Shown piece by piece: positions 45,602 to 54,588 of a stretch of DNA of 64,000 bases. The stretch's first letter is position 1. Each line of letters begins with the position of its first letter. The notes under the pieces were generated by a model, which had not been told where the DNA came from, ran no database searches, and saw only the letters and a list, made by a program, of their open reading frames with translations. Source of the DNA: CAKZML01 sp963823435 (lineage in GTDB: Bacteria; Pseudomonadota; Gammaproteobacteria; Steroidobacterales; BM003); assembly GCA_963823435.1 (NCBI GenBank), contig CAWGLN010000001.1, positions 1,364,001 to 1,428,000 on the forward strand, read 5' to 3'. The translations under genes and the position numbers were made by a program.

Positions 45602-46258
45602 TCAGGGTAATCGCTTCAAACCACTATCGGACCCGACCAAAACCACATCGGCGGGTCTCTGGGCGAAAATTCCGACTGTCACCACTCCGGCGATCTGGTT
45701 GATTTTGTTCTCCAGGGCAGGCGGATCAATGATTTTCAGGTTGTGCACATCAAGGATCTGGTTGCCGTTGTCGGTAACGACGCCTTCTCTTAGCTGTGGC
45801 GTACCGCCCAGGGCGACTATCTGGCGAGCGACATAGGAGCGGGCCATAGGGATGACCTCCACGGGTAGAGGAAAAGCGCCCAGGATATCGACCAGTTTGC
45901 TGTCATCGACAATACAGACGAATTTCCTGGATGCGGCCGCCACGATTTTTTCCCGGGTCAGGGCGCCGCCGCCGCCTTTTATCAGGTTGAGGTGTCTGTC
46001 CACTTCGTCGGCCCCATCGACGTATATGTCCAGGGTCCCTGCAGAATTCAGATCCAGCACCTGGATTCCGGCCTGTTTCAGGCGCTGGCTGCTGGCCTCT
46101 GATGAGGAGACCGCCGCCTGGATGCTGTCTCGTCTTTCGGCAAGGCAGTCAATAAAGAAATTCACCGTCGATCCTGTGCCCACGCCCACAATGCCATCTT
46201 CCGGAACGAACTCCATGGCGGCCTCGGCAACCATCTTCTTTTTGATGTCCTGGTTCAT
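45602..46258 (-). CDS. rpiA: Ribose-5-phosphate isomerase A
   Basis: 218 residues from the ATG at 46258 (MNQDIKKKMVAEAAM). It interconverts ribose-5-phosphate and ribulose-5-phosphate. Conserved blocks are GVGTGSTVNFFID, YVDGADEVDRHLNLIKGGGGAL, REKIVAAASRKFVCIVDDSK and VTDNGNQILDV. The catalytic Glu is in GGALTREK. The gene belongs to the block shared with E. coli (rpiA to gcv). The longer frame upstream overlaps a terminator and is not used. Confidence 0.97.
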   Translation of the reverse strand: MNQDIKKKMVAEAAMEFVPEDGIVGVGTGSTVNFFIDCLAERRDSIQAAVSSSEASSQRLKQAGIQVLDLNSAGTLDIYVDGADEVDRHLNLIKGGGGALTREKIVAAASRKFVCIVDDSKLVDILGAFPLPVEVIPMARSYVARQIVALGGTPQLREGVVTDNGNQILDVHNLKIIDPPALENKINQIAGVVTVGIFAQRPADVVLVGSDSGLKRLP

Positions 46259-46273
46259 GCTGACTGATTCCCC

Positions 46274-46299
46274 AAAAAAAATGCCCGCGAATTGCGGGC
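46274..46299 (-). terminator. Intrinsic terminator of the lysine-rich protein gene
   Basis: On the minus strand GCCCGC, loop AATTC, GCGGGC and then A and eight T. It ends 16 bases before the rpiA start, so rpiA must be transcribed by read-through or from its own promoter. Confidence 0.85.
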
Positions 46300-46361
46300 A
46301 CATAATAACATTCCTGAGAGCCGGTCAGGCGTTAAAACCGCCTGATCCGGACTGATCAGCC

Positions 46362-46788
46362 TTACTTTTTGACCGAAGCGGCCTTCTTCACAGAAGCCTT
46401 CTTTGCAGAAGCCTTCTTGGCAGTGGCCTTCTTCCTGGCCGGGGCTTTTCTTGGCAACCTTCTTCTTGGCTGCCTTTTTCGCTACTTTCTTCTTGGCGAC
46501 CTTCTTCTTGGCTGCCTTTTTCGCTACTTTCTTCTTGGCGACCTTTTTCTTGGCCACTTTCTTCTTAGCTACTTTCTTTTTAGCAACCTTTTTCTTAGCT
46601 GCCTTTTTCGCTACTTTCTTCTTGGCGACCTTTTTCTTGGCCACTTTCTTTTTCGCTACTTTCTTCTTAGCAACTTTCTTCGCTACTTTCTTTTTCACAG
46701 CAGCGACTTTTTTCTTGATGACACGTTTCTTCGGTGCCGCTTTTTTTGCGGATGCCTTTTTCTTCGAGGCAGGTTTCTTGGTAGCCAT
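46362..46788 (-). CDS. Histone H1-like Lys/Ala-repeat protein (AlgP-like; one-base frameshift)
   Basis: About 142 residues made almost wholly of KKVAKK and AAKKKVAKK repeats, starting MATKKPASKKKASAKKAAPKK. This matches the H1-like DNA-binding proteins (AlgP/AlgR3, HctB-like) of many bacteria, unstructured basic tails that bind DNA. AAGAAAAGCCCC near 46448 has one A too many. Removing it gives KKAPARKKATAKKASAKK to a TAA at 46362. Repeat number in such genes is unstable, so length may differ between strains. A strong terminator follows. Confidence 0.88.
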
Positions 46789-47012
46789 TGGTTTATTTCT
46801 CCATGTTAAGGGTGTCCGTGGAGGAGTATATACGACAAGAAAAAGGTATTGCCAACAAGTCTATAGTCCAGCAGGGCAGATTTGGCACTGCTGTCAAAGG
46901 GTGAAAATGCAGGGAGATTTTTCTGCGACAGGAGGGGTGCCCTGTGAAAGTCCGCAGCCCGGCCCCGTCGTTTGTTCACAAGACAGCATGTAAACGCTAT
47001 AAAAATAGGCGT

Positions 47013-47474
47013 TTAGTCACACAAGGCCTGGATGAATGACCACTGTTTTTGTGTGACAGGCATAACCGACAAGCGATTGCCTTTCCGGAGTAAGGGCATC
47101 TCAGCTAAATCACCACCCGCAAATTCCCGAAGCAGCGCAAGAGGAATCACCTTTCTGAATTTGCGCACGTAGCGCAAATCAACCATAAACCAGCGCGGAC
47201 TGTCCGGGTCGCTTTTTGGATCGTAGTGCTTGTCATCCGGATCGAATGCGGTGTGATCCGGGTAGGCTTCCCTCACAATTTTCATCACGCCGACGATGCC
47301 TGGGACATCTGTATTGGAGTGATAAAAAAAGGCGAGATCGCCATTTCTCATTTCGTCTCGCATCATGTTTCGGGCCTGATAATTCCGAACACCGTCCCAG
47401 TGCGTCGTCTTGTTTGCCTTTAGATCATCGATGCTGAACGCGTCAGGTTCGGATTTGAAAAGCCAGTAGTTCAC
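47013..47474 (-). CDS. EVE-domain protein
   Basis: 153 residues covering a full EVE (PUA-like) domain: MNYWLFKSEPDAFSIDDL at the start, WDGVRNYQARNMMRDEM, GDLAFFYHSNTDVPGIVGV and PRWFMVDLRYVRKF. Proteins of this type bind modified nucleobases in DNA or RNA (thymocyte nuclear protein 1 relatives). It lies 10 bases downstream of the fau reading frame on the same strand, a common pairing in gammaproteobacteria outside the enterics. Confidence 0.93.
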   Translation of the reverse strand: MNYWLFKSEPDAFSIDDLKANKTTHWDGVRNYQARNMMRDEMRNGDLAFFYHSNTDVPGIVGVMKIVREAYPDHTAFDPDDKHYDPKSDPDSPRWFMVDLRYVRKFRKVIPLALLREFAGGDLAEMPLLRKGNRLSVMPVTQKQWSFIQALCD

Positions 47475-47484
47475 GTGTTGCTCC

Positions 47485-48090
47485 TTAGAAAATTCTGGCT
47501 CCGGGGTAACTGGTGGTTTCGGTGACGACGCTCCAAAGAGGAACGTCCCACGGATCTACCGCTATCCCGGGAACCAGTTGGCAGTCAAACGCGACTCCTA
47601 ACAACCGGGGCCTGATCCAGTGCTGCCGGAGGCGCAGGAACGCGAATGTCCGATCATAGTAGCCGGCCCCCATGCCGATTCTGTGGCCGCTGGAGTCAAA
47701 TGCGACCAATGGGGTGATTACCAGGTCGATTTCCCGCGGGCGGATTGCCCGGGCGGTGTGTCTGCAAGGCTGGGTGGTGCCAATTGGACCACTTTCCAGG
47801 GTGGTCCCGGAGTCCAGCCTGGCAAAATCCATGGCCCGCGGATAACGCCCCGGAAGTCGGGGCAGGAAAATCTGTTTCTCCAGTTCAAGCGCATGCTCAA
47901 GCAGTGGCAGGCAATCAACCTCTCCGGCCAGGGGCAGGTAGAGGGCGATGCGCTTGGCATTTCTGAAGCTCTTGCTGGCGGCGACACGCGTGCAAATGCG
48001 CAAAGAGGCCTCGCGGCGCTGGCCTTCGGTCAAGGCGCGGCGGTTTCGCCTGGCCTGTTTGCGTAGTTGGTTTTTTTCTTTGTCGCTCAC
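47485..48090 (-). CDS. fau: 5-formyltetrahydrofolate cyclo-ligase
   Basis: About 201 residues from a GTG at 48090 (SDKEKNQLRKQARRNRRAL), the usual start for this family. It converts 5-formyl-THF to 5,10-methenyl-THF using ATP. The signature LVAFDSSGHRIGMGAGYYDR is present, with ALYLPLAGEVD earlier. The frame extends to 48159, but that part is 6S RNA. The order zapA, 6S RNA, fau is conserved with E. coli, where 6S RNA and ygfA (fau) are cotranscribed. Confidence 0.94.
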   Translation of the reverse strand: MSDKEKNQLRKQARRNRRALTEGQRREASLRICTRVAASKSFRNAKRIALYLPLAGEVDCLPLLEHALELEKQIFLPRLPGRYPRAMDFARLDSGTTLESGPIGTTQPCRHTARAIRPREIDLVITPLVAFDSSGHRIGMGAGYYDRTFAFLRLRQHWIRPRLLGVAFDCQLVPGIAVDPWDVPLWSVVTETTSYPGARIF

Positions 48091-48106
48091 AACCGGCCAG
48101 GATAAA

Positions 48107-48302
48107 AGAGGCGCTTCCCGCCTGTGCCGTTGCAGACCTTTGCTCTCGAACCAGAGCAATAGGTGGGGCAGAGCGCAGACTCTTCAGGCTTCCCGCCAGT
48201 AGCGGACTTGCACACAGACCTCTGCAGACAACTGCCCCGATATTAGTAATTAGGGTCGAGGGAACCCAGTCTGCATCGAACACCGCAGGAAGCGCCATAT
48301 CG
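48107..48302 (-). ncRNA. ssrS: 6S RNA
   Basis: It lies between zapA and fau, the position of ssrS in gammaproteobacteria. A TATAAT (reverse strand, 48310-48315) puts transcription start near 48303. The ends pair: GGCGCTTCCTGCGGTG at the 5' end against CACAGGCGGGAAGCGCC at the 3' end, forming the closing stem. Inside are GTTCG and the GGGAAGCCT-type segment seen in other 6S RNAs, around a large central bubble. 6S RNA mimics an open promoter and binds sigma-70 RNA polymerase in stationary phase. The length, about 195 bases, is usual. Confidence 0.85.
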
Positions 48303-48371
48303 ATAAGGCATTATAACCGCACTGACGTCTGACGTGCCGCGGAAAAACGGTACATGCTGAAAATCAGTGTT

Positions 48372-48683
48372 CTAAAGTTCCAGCTGCCTGCCGGTTTGCA
48401 GGGCGGATTCCACCCGTTCGCGCATGGATTTCAGGCGCAGGCCATAACTGCTGTCCAGCAGGTTATCCCGCGACTTGCTACCCAATAATTCCGCGGTCAG
48501 GTTGAGCGCTGTCATTACAGCGATACGCTCCAGCCCGACCACCTTGCCGGATTCGCGGATTTTGCGCATCTGGCTATTAAGGTAGTCCGCCGCATTCATT
48601 AGCGACTCTCGCTCCTCGATCGGGCAGGAAACCTGGTATTCCTTTTCCAGGATACGGACGCTGACCTGTACGAAATCGCCCAT
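48372..48683 (-). CDS. zapA: Cell-division protein ZapA
   Basis: 103 residues. It begins VQVSVRILEKEYQVSCPIEE and has LNAADYLN-type (LMNAADYLNSQMRKIRESG) and VGLERIAVMTALNLTAELL segments, then a C-terminal coiled coil. ZapA binds FtsZ and stabilises the Z ring. Its start overlaps the last base of the upstream coiled-coil gene, so the two are translated together. Confidence 0.95.
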   Translation of the reverse strand: MGDFVQVSVRILEKEYQVSCPIEERESLMNAADYLNSQMRKIRESGKVVGLERIAVMTALNLTAELLGSKSRDNLLDSSYGLRLKSMRERVESALQTGRQLEL

Positions 48684-48913
48684 TATCCTTGCTCCATAGC
48701 CTTCAAGCGGTTGATCATGCTCTCGACCCGGGCCCGCACTTGCTCGTTCTTTTGCAGTAGCTGTGAGCGCTCCGAGGTAAGGGCGTCCTGGCGCTGCCTG
48801 AGGGAGTGATTTTCCTCTTTCAGCGTGTCCACTACACCCACCAGGTCGTCAAGGCGTACTTCCAGTGCCTTGAGCTCAACCTCGAATTGTTGTTCCGGTG
48901 CTTTTTTGTTCAT
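48683..48913 (-). CDS. Small coiled-coil protein of the TIGR02449 (ZapB-like) family
   Basis: 76 residues, nearly all heptad-repeat coiled coil: ELKALEVRLDDLVGVVDTLKEEN and on. This short protein regularly precedes zapA in gammaproteobacteria outside the enterics and is annotated as TIGR02449. A role in Z-ring assembly is inferred from the one-base overlap with zapA and similarity in form to ZapB. Confidence 0.85.
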   Translation of the reverse strand: MNKKAPEQQFEVELKALEVRLDDLVGVVDTLKEENHSLRQRQDALTSERSQLLQKNEQVRARVESMINRLKAMEQG

Positions 48914-48962
48914 GGCGGAACTATAGAACCGGCATGTTTCCGGGTCAACGGAGTCGTAGTAG

Positions 48963-49284
48963 GGGCGCCCCCGGTCTACTCATGAACTCGTGTCTTGCGT
49001 CCAAAAGCTCCAGCTTCTGCGTTGCCAATCTTGGCCATAGCGGGGTATTCCCCTCGATCGGCGCCTTGAATCTGAATCTCTTGGCTTGCAATCTACTTCG
49101 TCCAGAGCAAATCGGGGGCTACCTGGAGCCCCCGGTCTACTCATGAACTCGTGTCTTGCGTCCGAAAGCTCCAGCTTCTGCGTCGCCAATCTTGGCCATA
49201 GCGGGCTATTCCCCTCGATCGGCGCCTTGAATCTGAATCTCTTGGCTTGCAATCTACTTCGTCCAGAGCAAATCGGGGGCTCCT
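48963..49284. repeat. Two tandem copies of a 160-bp MITE-like repeat
   Basis: Copies at 48963-49122 and 49125-49284 are almost identical. Each begins GGAGCCCCCGGTCTACTCATG (20 bases or so) and ends GAGCAAATCGGGGGCTCC, an imperfect terminal inverted repeat. The centre shares CTTGAATCTGAATCT and AATCTACTTCGTCCAGA with copies at 54033 and 58308. The repeat fills the intergenic space between the divergent zapA group and ygfB, so it probably carries or displaces their promoters. An open frame through it into ygfB is not a real gene start. Confidence 0.85.
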
Positions 49285-49349
49285 TAGCACTCCGCCCGGT
49301 GTTAGCATTGGCCGGTGTTTTCGTCATTCTGACCCGGGATTCCGCGACC

Positions 49350-49907
49350 TTGAACGATATTACCTATGATGAACTTCGCGATGCGCTGGAGCTGGCCGGG
49401 GTGGAACTGACTGCCGGGGAGCTGCATGGGGCGATCAGCGGCCTGGTTTGCGCCACGCCAGACAATAATTTGCGACGCCTGTGGAGCGTGTTGTTGTCCG
49501 GGCCGGCTCCGGAAGGGGCGCTGGCCAGCCTGGCTGACGACCTTGCCGTGGAGACCGCCCATCTGCTTGAGGATCGCCAGATGGGTTTCAAGCCCTTGCT
49601 GCCGGAGGACGATGCGGCAATAAACGAGAAGGCAGAAGAGCTTGCGCGCTGGTGTGCGAGTTTTCTGGCCGGTTTGGGCGCCGCTGGTACCGTGAACAAG
49701 GATGCGATGGGTGAGCAGGTAGGCGAAATCGTGCTGGATTTCAGTCGTATTTCCCAGGCCGGTTTTGATGAGGCGGACGAGGACCTGGAAGAGGCCGAGA
49801 GTGCCTTTGCGGAAATTCTCGAATATGTACGTGTTGGCGTACAACTTGTTTATGAGGAGCTGGCGGCGAATATGGACGCTCCGGACCCCGACATCACGGT
49901 GCATTGA
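49350..49907 (+). CDS. ygfB: UPF0149/YgfB family protein
   Basis: 185 residues from a TTG start (NDITYDELRDALELAGVEL). Helical UPF0149 fold, with AGELHGAISGLVCATPDN and GFKPLLPEDDAAINEKAEELARWC. YgfB-type proteins are of uncertain function; in Pseudomonas one affects ampDh3 expression. It heads the ygfB-pepP-ubiH-ubiI order seen in E. coli. The open frame reaches back to 49086, but that part is MITE sequence. Confidence 0.92.
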   Translation: MNDITYDELRDALELAGVELTAGELHGAISGLVCATPDNNLRRLWSVLLSGPAPEGALASLADDLAVETAHLLEDRQMGFKPLLPEDDAAINEKAEELARWCASFLAGLGAAGTVNKDAMGEQVGEIVLDFSRISQAGFDEADEDLEEAESAFAEILEYVRVGVQLVYEELAANMDAPDPDITVH

Positions 49908-49933
49908 GCGGCACCAGATAAGGACGACATACA

Positions 49934-51254
49934 TTGAACCAGAAAGAATTTGTAAGACGGCGCAAGCAACTGATGCGCATGATGGGTCACGGTGGTATAG
50001 CTATCATGCCGGCAGCACCGGTAAAGCTCAGAAACCGGGACGTTGAACATGACTACCGCCAGGAAAGTGATTTTCATTACCTGACCGGTTTCTCCGGAGC
50101 CCGAGGCGGTGGTAGTTCTGATTCCGGGTCGCAAGCAAGCCGAGTACATCTTGTTTTGCCGTGAACGCGATCCGCTAAGGGAAACCTGGGACGGGGCGCG
50201 TGCGGGACAGGACGGGGCGATCGCAGACTACGGCGCGGATGACGCGTTCCCGATAGGGGATATTGACGATATTTTGCCTGGCCTGATCGAGCAGTGTGAA
50301 CGGGTGTACTACACCCTTGGCATACATGCGGAGTTTGACCAGCAGGTGGTCGGTTGGGTGCAACAGCTGCGGGCACAGGTTAATCGGGGAACCCATACTC
50401 CCCAGGAATTCGTCGCCCTGGACCATCTTTTGCACGACATGCGCCTGTACAAGAGTCCGGCGGAAATCTCGGCCATGCGCAAAGCCGCCAGGATTGCCGC
50501 CAAGGCTCATGAACGCGCCATTGGCGCTTGCCGTCCCGGGATGTATGAGTACGAAATCCATGCCGACCTGATCCATGAGTTCAGACGCCAGGGAAGCGTA
50601 CCCTCGTACTCACCTATTGTCGGCTCGGGACCTAACAGTTGTGTGCTGCACTACAACAAGAATGACCGCCTGATGCAGGACGGTGAAATGTTGCTGGTGG
50701 ATGCAGGCTGTGAAGTTGACTGTTATGCCTCGGATATCACTCGAACCTACCCGGTGAACGGGCGTTTCAGCAAAGAGCAGCGGGAAATTTACGAGGTCGT
50801 GCTGGCGGCCCAGTATGCGGCGATCGACCAGGTGCGCCCGGGCAATCACTGGAATGATCCGCATGACGCGGCGGTGCGCGCCATCACCACCGGCCTCAGG
50901 GACCTGGGTCTGCTCAAAGGGCCATTGACCAAGCTGATCAAGGATGGCGCCTACAGCAAGTTTTTCATGCACCGCACCGGTCACTGGATCGGACTCGATG
51001 TCCACGATGTTGGCGATTACAAGGTGGGTGATGAGTGGCGCGTGCTGGAGCCCGGAATGGTCCTGACAATTGAGCCCGGCGTTTATATCGCATCCGGCAG
51101 CAAGGGCGTGGCCAAGAAATGGTGGAATATTGGTGTGCGTATTGAGGATGACGTCCTGGTAACCCGGGATGGTCACGATGTACTGAGTGCAGGAGCAGTC
51201 AAGGAAGTGGCAGAGATCGAGAAACTCATGGCCCGGCCCGGCAGGGCAGCCTGA
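49934..51254 (+). CDS. pepP: Xaa-Pro aminopeptidase P (one-base frameshift)
   Basis: It removes N-terminal residues before proline. The N-terminal domain starts NQKEFVRRRKQLMRMMG and HDYRQESDFHYLTGFSEPEA once an extra G near 50098 is removed. The pita-bread metal site is intact: VDAGCEVDCYASDITRTYPV (two Asp), HRTGHWIGLDVHDVG (His), LEPGMVLTIEPGVYI (Glu) and GVRIEDDVLVT (Glu). About 440 residues, span 3n+1. Between ygfB (26 bases) and ubiH (25 bases), in one operon. Confidence 0.95.
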
Positions 51255-51279
51255 GCTTGACTTGCCGGGAGTCGGAGGC

Positions 51280-52500
51280 GTGAACAGGGATTTTGACCTG
51301 GTGATTGTAGGGGGTGGCATGGTGGGTGCCAGCCTGGCCGTTGCCCTGGCGCCATTACCTTTGCGTATTGCCCTGGTAGAGGCATTTGCACCCGACAGCA
51401 ATTCCCAACCCAGCTACGATGAACGGTGCACCGCGATTTCTCATGGTAGCCAGGTGATCCTGGATACCGTCGGAGTGTGGGCCGGGATGTCGCCTGATGC
51501 CACGCCGATACTTTCCATCCATGTGTCTGATCAAGGTCGCCCCGGTATCGCCCGCATCGATGCCCGGGAGCAGGGAGTCCCCGCCCTGGGATACGTGGCG
51601 CCCAACCGTAGTGTGGGCAAGTCCTTGTGGAACAAGCTTGAGGGACAGACCAACCTGGATTGCTTCATGCCGGCGACAGTGATTTCCATGGCGGCCGACG
51701 ACAGCGGCGTGAACCTTGGTCTGGAGCAACATGATGGCAATCCGGTCACACTGCGTAGCCGGTTGGTGGTGGCGGTGGATGGCGCCCGCTCGGTGACCCG
51801 GACGCTGGCCGGCATCGAGGCCGAGATCCTGGACTATGAGCAGACCGCGATTATTTGCAATGTGACGCCGGAGGAGGCTCATCTGGGCAGGGCCTTCGAG
51901 CGATTTACCGTGAATGGCCCCCTGGCCATGCTGCCCCTGGGCGAGAACCGCTGTAGCGTGGTGTGGACGGTCAGGCGTGAACTGGCCTCGTCCATACTCG
52001 CGCTGGATGCCCCGTTATTTCTGACCCGCCTGCAGGAACAATTTGGTTATCGCCTGGGGCGCCTGCTGCAGACCGGTGAACGTGCCAGTTATCCTCTATA
52101 CAGGGTTACAGCAAGGGAACAGACAGGTCGACGCTTGCTTGTGCTGGGCAATGCGGCGCACAGCCTGCACCCGGTTGCGGGACAAGGTTTCAATTTGAGT
52201 CTCAGGGACGTGGCGGCGCTGGCAGAGGTCATGGCCACCCTGGACGGTGCGGACCCCGGCGATCCGGCAGTGCTGGCCCGATACCTGGAATGGCGCCAGG
52301 TTGACCAGGACAAGGTGCTGGGATTCACCGACGGTCTGGTGAGATTGTTCTCCAATCCGTTTGCTCCGTTGCGCCTGGCACGTAGCGCCGCGTTGTTGTC
52401 TTTCGACCTGGCACCCGGGGTCAAGCGTCTGTTTGCGCGCCACACCATGGGCCGGGCCGGACGGCTGCCGCGGCTGGCTCGCGGGGTGCCACTTGCATGA
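51280..52500 (+). CDS. ubiH: 2-octaprenyl-6-methoxyphenol hydroxylase, UbiH
   Basis: About 406 residues from a GTG at 51280 (GGAG just before); a TTG at 51262 is possible. FAD-monooxygenase motifs are DLVIVGGGMVGASLA (dinucleotide fold), VVAVDGARS (DG motif) and LGNAAHSLHPVAGQGFNLS. UbiH-type enzymes hydroxylate the ubiquinone ring. In E. coli UbiH acts at C1. Assignment as UbiH rests on gene order (pepP-ubiH-ubiI) and family. The next gene overlaps by 4 bases. Confidence 0.93.
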   Translation: MNRDFDLVIVGGGMVGASLAVALAPLPLRIALVEAFAPDSNSQPSYDERCTAISHGSQVILDTVGVWAGMSPDATPILSIHVSDQGRPGIARIDAREQGVPALGYVAPNRSVGKSLWNKLEGQTNLDCFMPATVISMAADDSGVNLGLEQHDGNPVTLRSRLVVAVDGARSVTRTLAGIEAEILDYEQTAIICNVTPEEAHLGRAFERFTVNGPLAMLPLGENRCSVVWTVRRELASSILALDAPLFLTRLQEQFGYRLGRLLQTGERASYPLYRVTAREQTGRRLLVLGNAAHSLHPVAGQGFNLSLRDVAALAEVMATLDGADPGDPAVLARYLEWRQVDQDKVLGFTDGLVRLFSNPFAPLRLARSAALLSFDLAPGVKRLFARHTMGRAGRLPRLARGVPLA

Positions 52501-53723
52501 GTAATGACGGTATGACTGACGTTGACCTGATCATTGCCGGAGGCGGTATGGTGGGGTCGGCGCTGGCTTGCCTGGTGGCGTCACAGTCTCCCGATACCCG
52601 GGTGTGCGTGCTTGAGCCCCACCCGCCGCAGCCGCCGTCAGCGGATGGTGACTGGGGACTGAGAGTGTCGGCCATTTCCAGGGCCTCCCAGGCGGTGCTG
52701 AAACATGCCGGCGCCTGGCCCCTCATTGCGGGGGAACGCATATCCGGCTACAGCCGAATGACGGTATGGGAAGGCGAAGATACTTCCCGCAACCTGACCT
52801 TTGGCGCCGAGGATGTTGGCGAGTCTGAACTCGGACATATTATTGAGAACTCCCAGGTGCAATGGGCTTTGCTGCAACGCCTGGATCAGTTGCCCAACGC
52901 CAGTGTGATCGAAGCCGCGGTCGAGGGAGTGGATGTGACGGCCGACAAGATCGTTGTGATGGCCGGCCGCCATGGGGCCGTGGCGGCGAAGCTGTTAATC
53001 GGCGCCGATGGCACCGGCTCGGCGACCAGGTCCATGATGGGTCTGGGCACACGGAGCTGGAGTTATCACCAGCGCGCGATCGTGGCCACGATACGCACCG
53101 AGCTTCCCCATAAGGACACCGCTTTTCAGCGTTTTCTGCCTGGAGGGCCGATTGCCTTTCTGCCCTTGTGTGATGGTGGTATATCAATCGTGTGGTCCAA
53201 CACCGAGGACGATGCGGAGCATTTGATGACATTGGCTGACGCGGATTTTCAGGATGCGGTGGGCAGAGCCAGCGATTTTGTACTGGGTGAGATTACCCAC
53301 ACCAGTACGCGTGCCGCCTTTCCGCTGCGGGCCCAGTACGCCACGGCTTATACGGCACCGCGTTTCGCCCTGGTTGGCGATGCGGCCCACACCGTTCACC
53401 CTCTTGCGGGGCAGGGCGTGAACCTGGGATTCCTGGATGTGGCAGCTCTTGCCGAAGTGTTTCTGGATGCCCTGGACCAGGGCAGGGACCCTGGCGACTC
53501 CGGTTGCCTGAGGAAATACGAGCGCTGGCGCAAGGGCGAGAATCTTGCCATGCTGGCGGCAGTGGACGGTCTTGGCCGAATGTACAAGATTGGTGGCGGC
53601 CCGCTTCCCTTGCTACGCCGTATGGGAGCGGAGATGCTTGGGCGGGCGCCGTTGGCGCGGGAGATGTTTGTTCGTCGGGCCATGGGTCTGGCCGGAGATT
53701 TGCCGCGCTGGGCTATCGGCTAG
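52497..53723 (+). CDS. ubiI: UbiI/VisC-type ubiquinone-biosynthesis flavin monooxygenase
   Basis: 408 residues. FAD motifs are DLIIAGGGMVGSALA, LIGADGTGSATR and VGDAAHTVHPLAGQGVNLGF. It is paralogous to the preceding UbiH. UbiI hydroxylates the ring at C5 in E. coli. UbiF and UbiM enzymes look similar, so regioselectivity is not certain. ATGA overlap with ubiH implies translational coupling. Confidence 0.9.
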   Translation: MSNDGMTDVDLIIAGGGMVGSALACLVASQSPDTRVCVLEPHPPQPPSADGDWGLRVSAISRASQAVLKHAGAWPLIAGERISGYSRMTVWEGEDTSRNLTFGAEDVGESELGHIIENSQVQWALLQRLDQLPNASVIEAAVEGVDVTADKIVVMAGRHGAVAAKLLIGADGTGSATRSMMGLGTRSWSYHQRAIVATIRTELPHKDTAFQRFLPGGPIAFLPLCDGGISIVWSNTEDDAEHLMTLADADFQDAVGRASDFVLGEITHTSTRAAFPLRAQYATAYTAPRFALVGDAAHTVHPLAGQGVNLGFLDVAALAEVFLDALDQGRDPGDSGCLRKYERWRKGENLAMLAAVDGLGRMYKIGGGPLPLLRRMGAEMLGRAPLAREMFVRRAMGLAGDLPRWAIG

Positions 53724-53769
53724 TCGTCAGGGGCCGGGGGATTTGGGAGATCTAGGGAGTGAACAGAAA

Positions 53770-54033
53770 ATGCCGACCCAGAAACTGAAAAAATTGTTGC
53801 AGGAACTGGAGCAGCAGATTGAGGATGAAGCGCTCGAGAGTGATGAGCTCAAGCAGCGCCTGCACGACCTCAAGCAGTCTATCGAACAGCGCATCGACGG
53901 TGAACAGGATGCCGAACCACGATCCCTGGTCGACAGCGCAAGGGAGTCCCTGCGGGAACTCGAAGATTCCTACCCAACCGTGACGATGACGCTGGGACGT
54001 ATCATGGACCAGTTGAGCAAGCTGGGTATCTAG
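53770..54033 (+). CDS. DUF4404 family small helical protein
   Basis: 87 residues, largely two amphipathic helices (LKKLLQELEQQIEDEALESD and ARESLRELEDSY), acidic, ending MTLGRIMDQLSKLGI, which matches DUF4404 proteins. Function unknown. It follows ubiI by 46 bases on the same strand. A degenerate MITE copy begins exactly at its stop codon. Confidence 0.85.
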   Translation: MPTQKLKKLLQELEQQIEDEALESDELKQRLHDLKQSIEQRIDGEQDAEPRSLVDSARESLRELEDSYPTVTMTLGRIMDQLSKLGI

Positions 54034-54213
54034 GGAGCCTCTGATCTACTCCTGAACCTTGCGACCAAGGGCCTCCAGCTTCCAGTGTTGCCAACCTACG
54101 CCGCAGTGTGCCTTCTACGCACCCTGCGTGGCTGGCTATTGCGCGCGATTGACGCCTTGGGTTCGAACCTGTTCGCTCACTACCTGCTTCGTCCGGAACA
54201 CATCAAATTCCCT
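54033..54213. repeat. Degenerate copy of the MITE-like repeat
   Basis: Begins GGGAGCCTCTGATCTACTC at the DUF4404 stop codon, continues with diverged internal sequence (GTTGCCAA, GCGATTGACGCCTTG, CTGCTTCGTCCGGAA) and loses the right terminal repeat. It is the third location of the family in the window. Confidence 0.7.
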
Positions 54214-54251
54214 GGATAACCGGCGTTTGCACATGCTGCCATCCGGGAATC

Positions 54252-54588
54252 TCAGGTATCCAGCGCGTCGATTTTGGCCGCACAAATAAAGTCGTTTTCC
54301 GAAAGACCCCGTATTGCGTGTGTGGTGTAGCGCACCAGGCAACTGCCGTAAGCAACTTCCAGGTCAGGATGATGGTCCTCGGTATTGGCTATCCAGGCCA
54401 CCGCGTTAACAAAGGCAATGGTCTTGTAATAGCTTTTGAAGCGGAAGGTCCGGGCAATATGCCGGGCATCTTCGCTTAGCCCCCAGCCGGGATTCAGCTG
54501 TGCCAGCAGGATTTCCGCCTCGGGGCGCTCGAGCGTCGGGAACACCGCCTTCACAGGGTACGCAATGTCTTTGTTCCAGTTCGCTCAT
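54252..54588 (-). CDS. phhB: Pterin-4a-carbinolamine dehydratase (one-base frameshift)
   Basis: The ATG at 54588 gives MSELEQRHCVPCEGGVP. Removing one C near 54543 joins TLERPEAEILLAQLNPGW and the active-site region AWIANTEDHHPDLEVAYGS. The EDHHPD motif holds the catalytic histidines. About 111 residues, the usual size, span 3n+1. PhhB recycles the pterin cofactor of phenylalanine hydroxylase. Its start overlaps the end of the DUF885 gene upstream on the same strand by 4 bases. No hydroxylase gene is nearby. Confidence 0.92.

Noticed and set aside
46403..46993. Plus-strand frame rich in FFLATFFLAAFF
   Set aside because: Antisense translation of the Lys/Ala repeats. It mimics a membrane protein only through codon complementarity.
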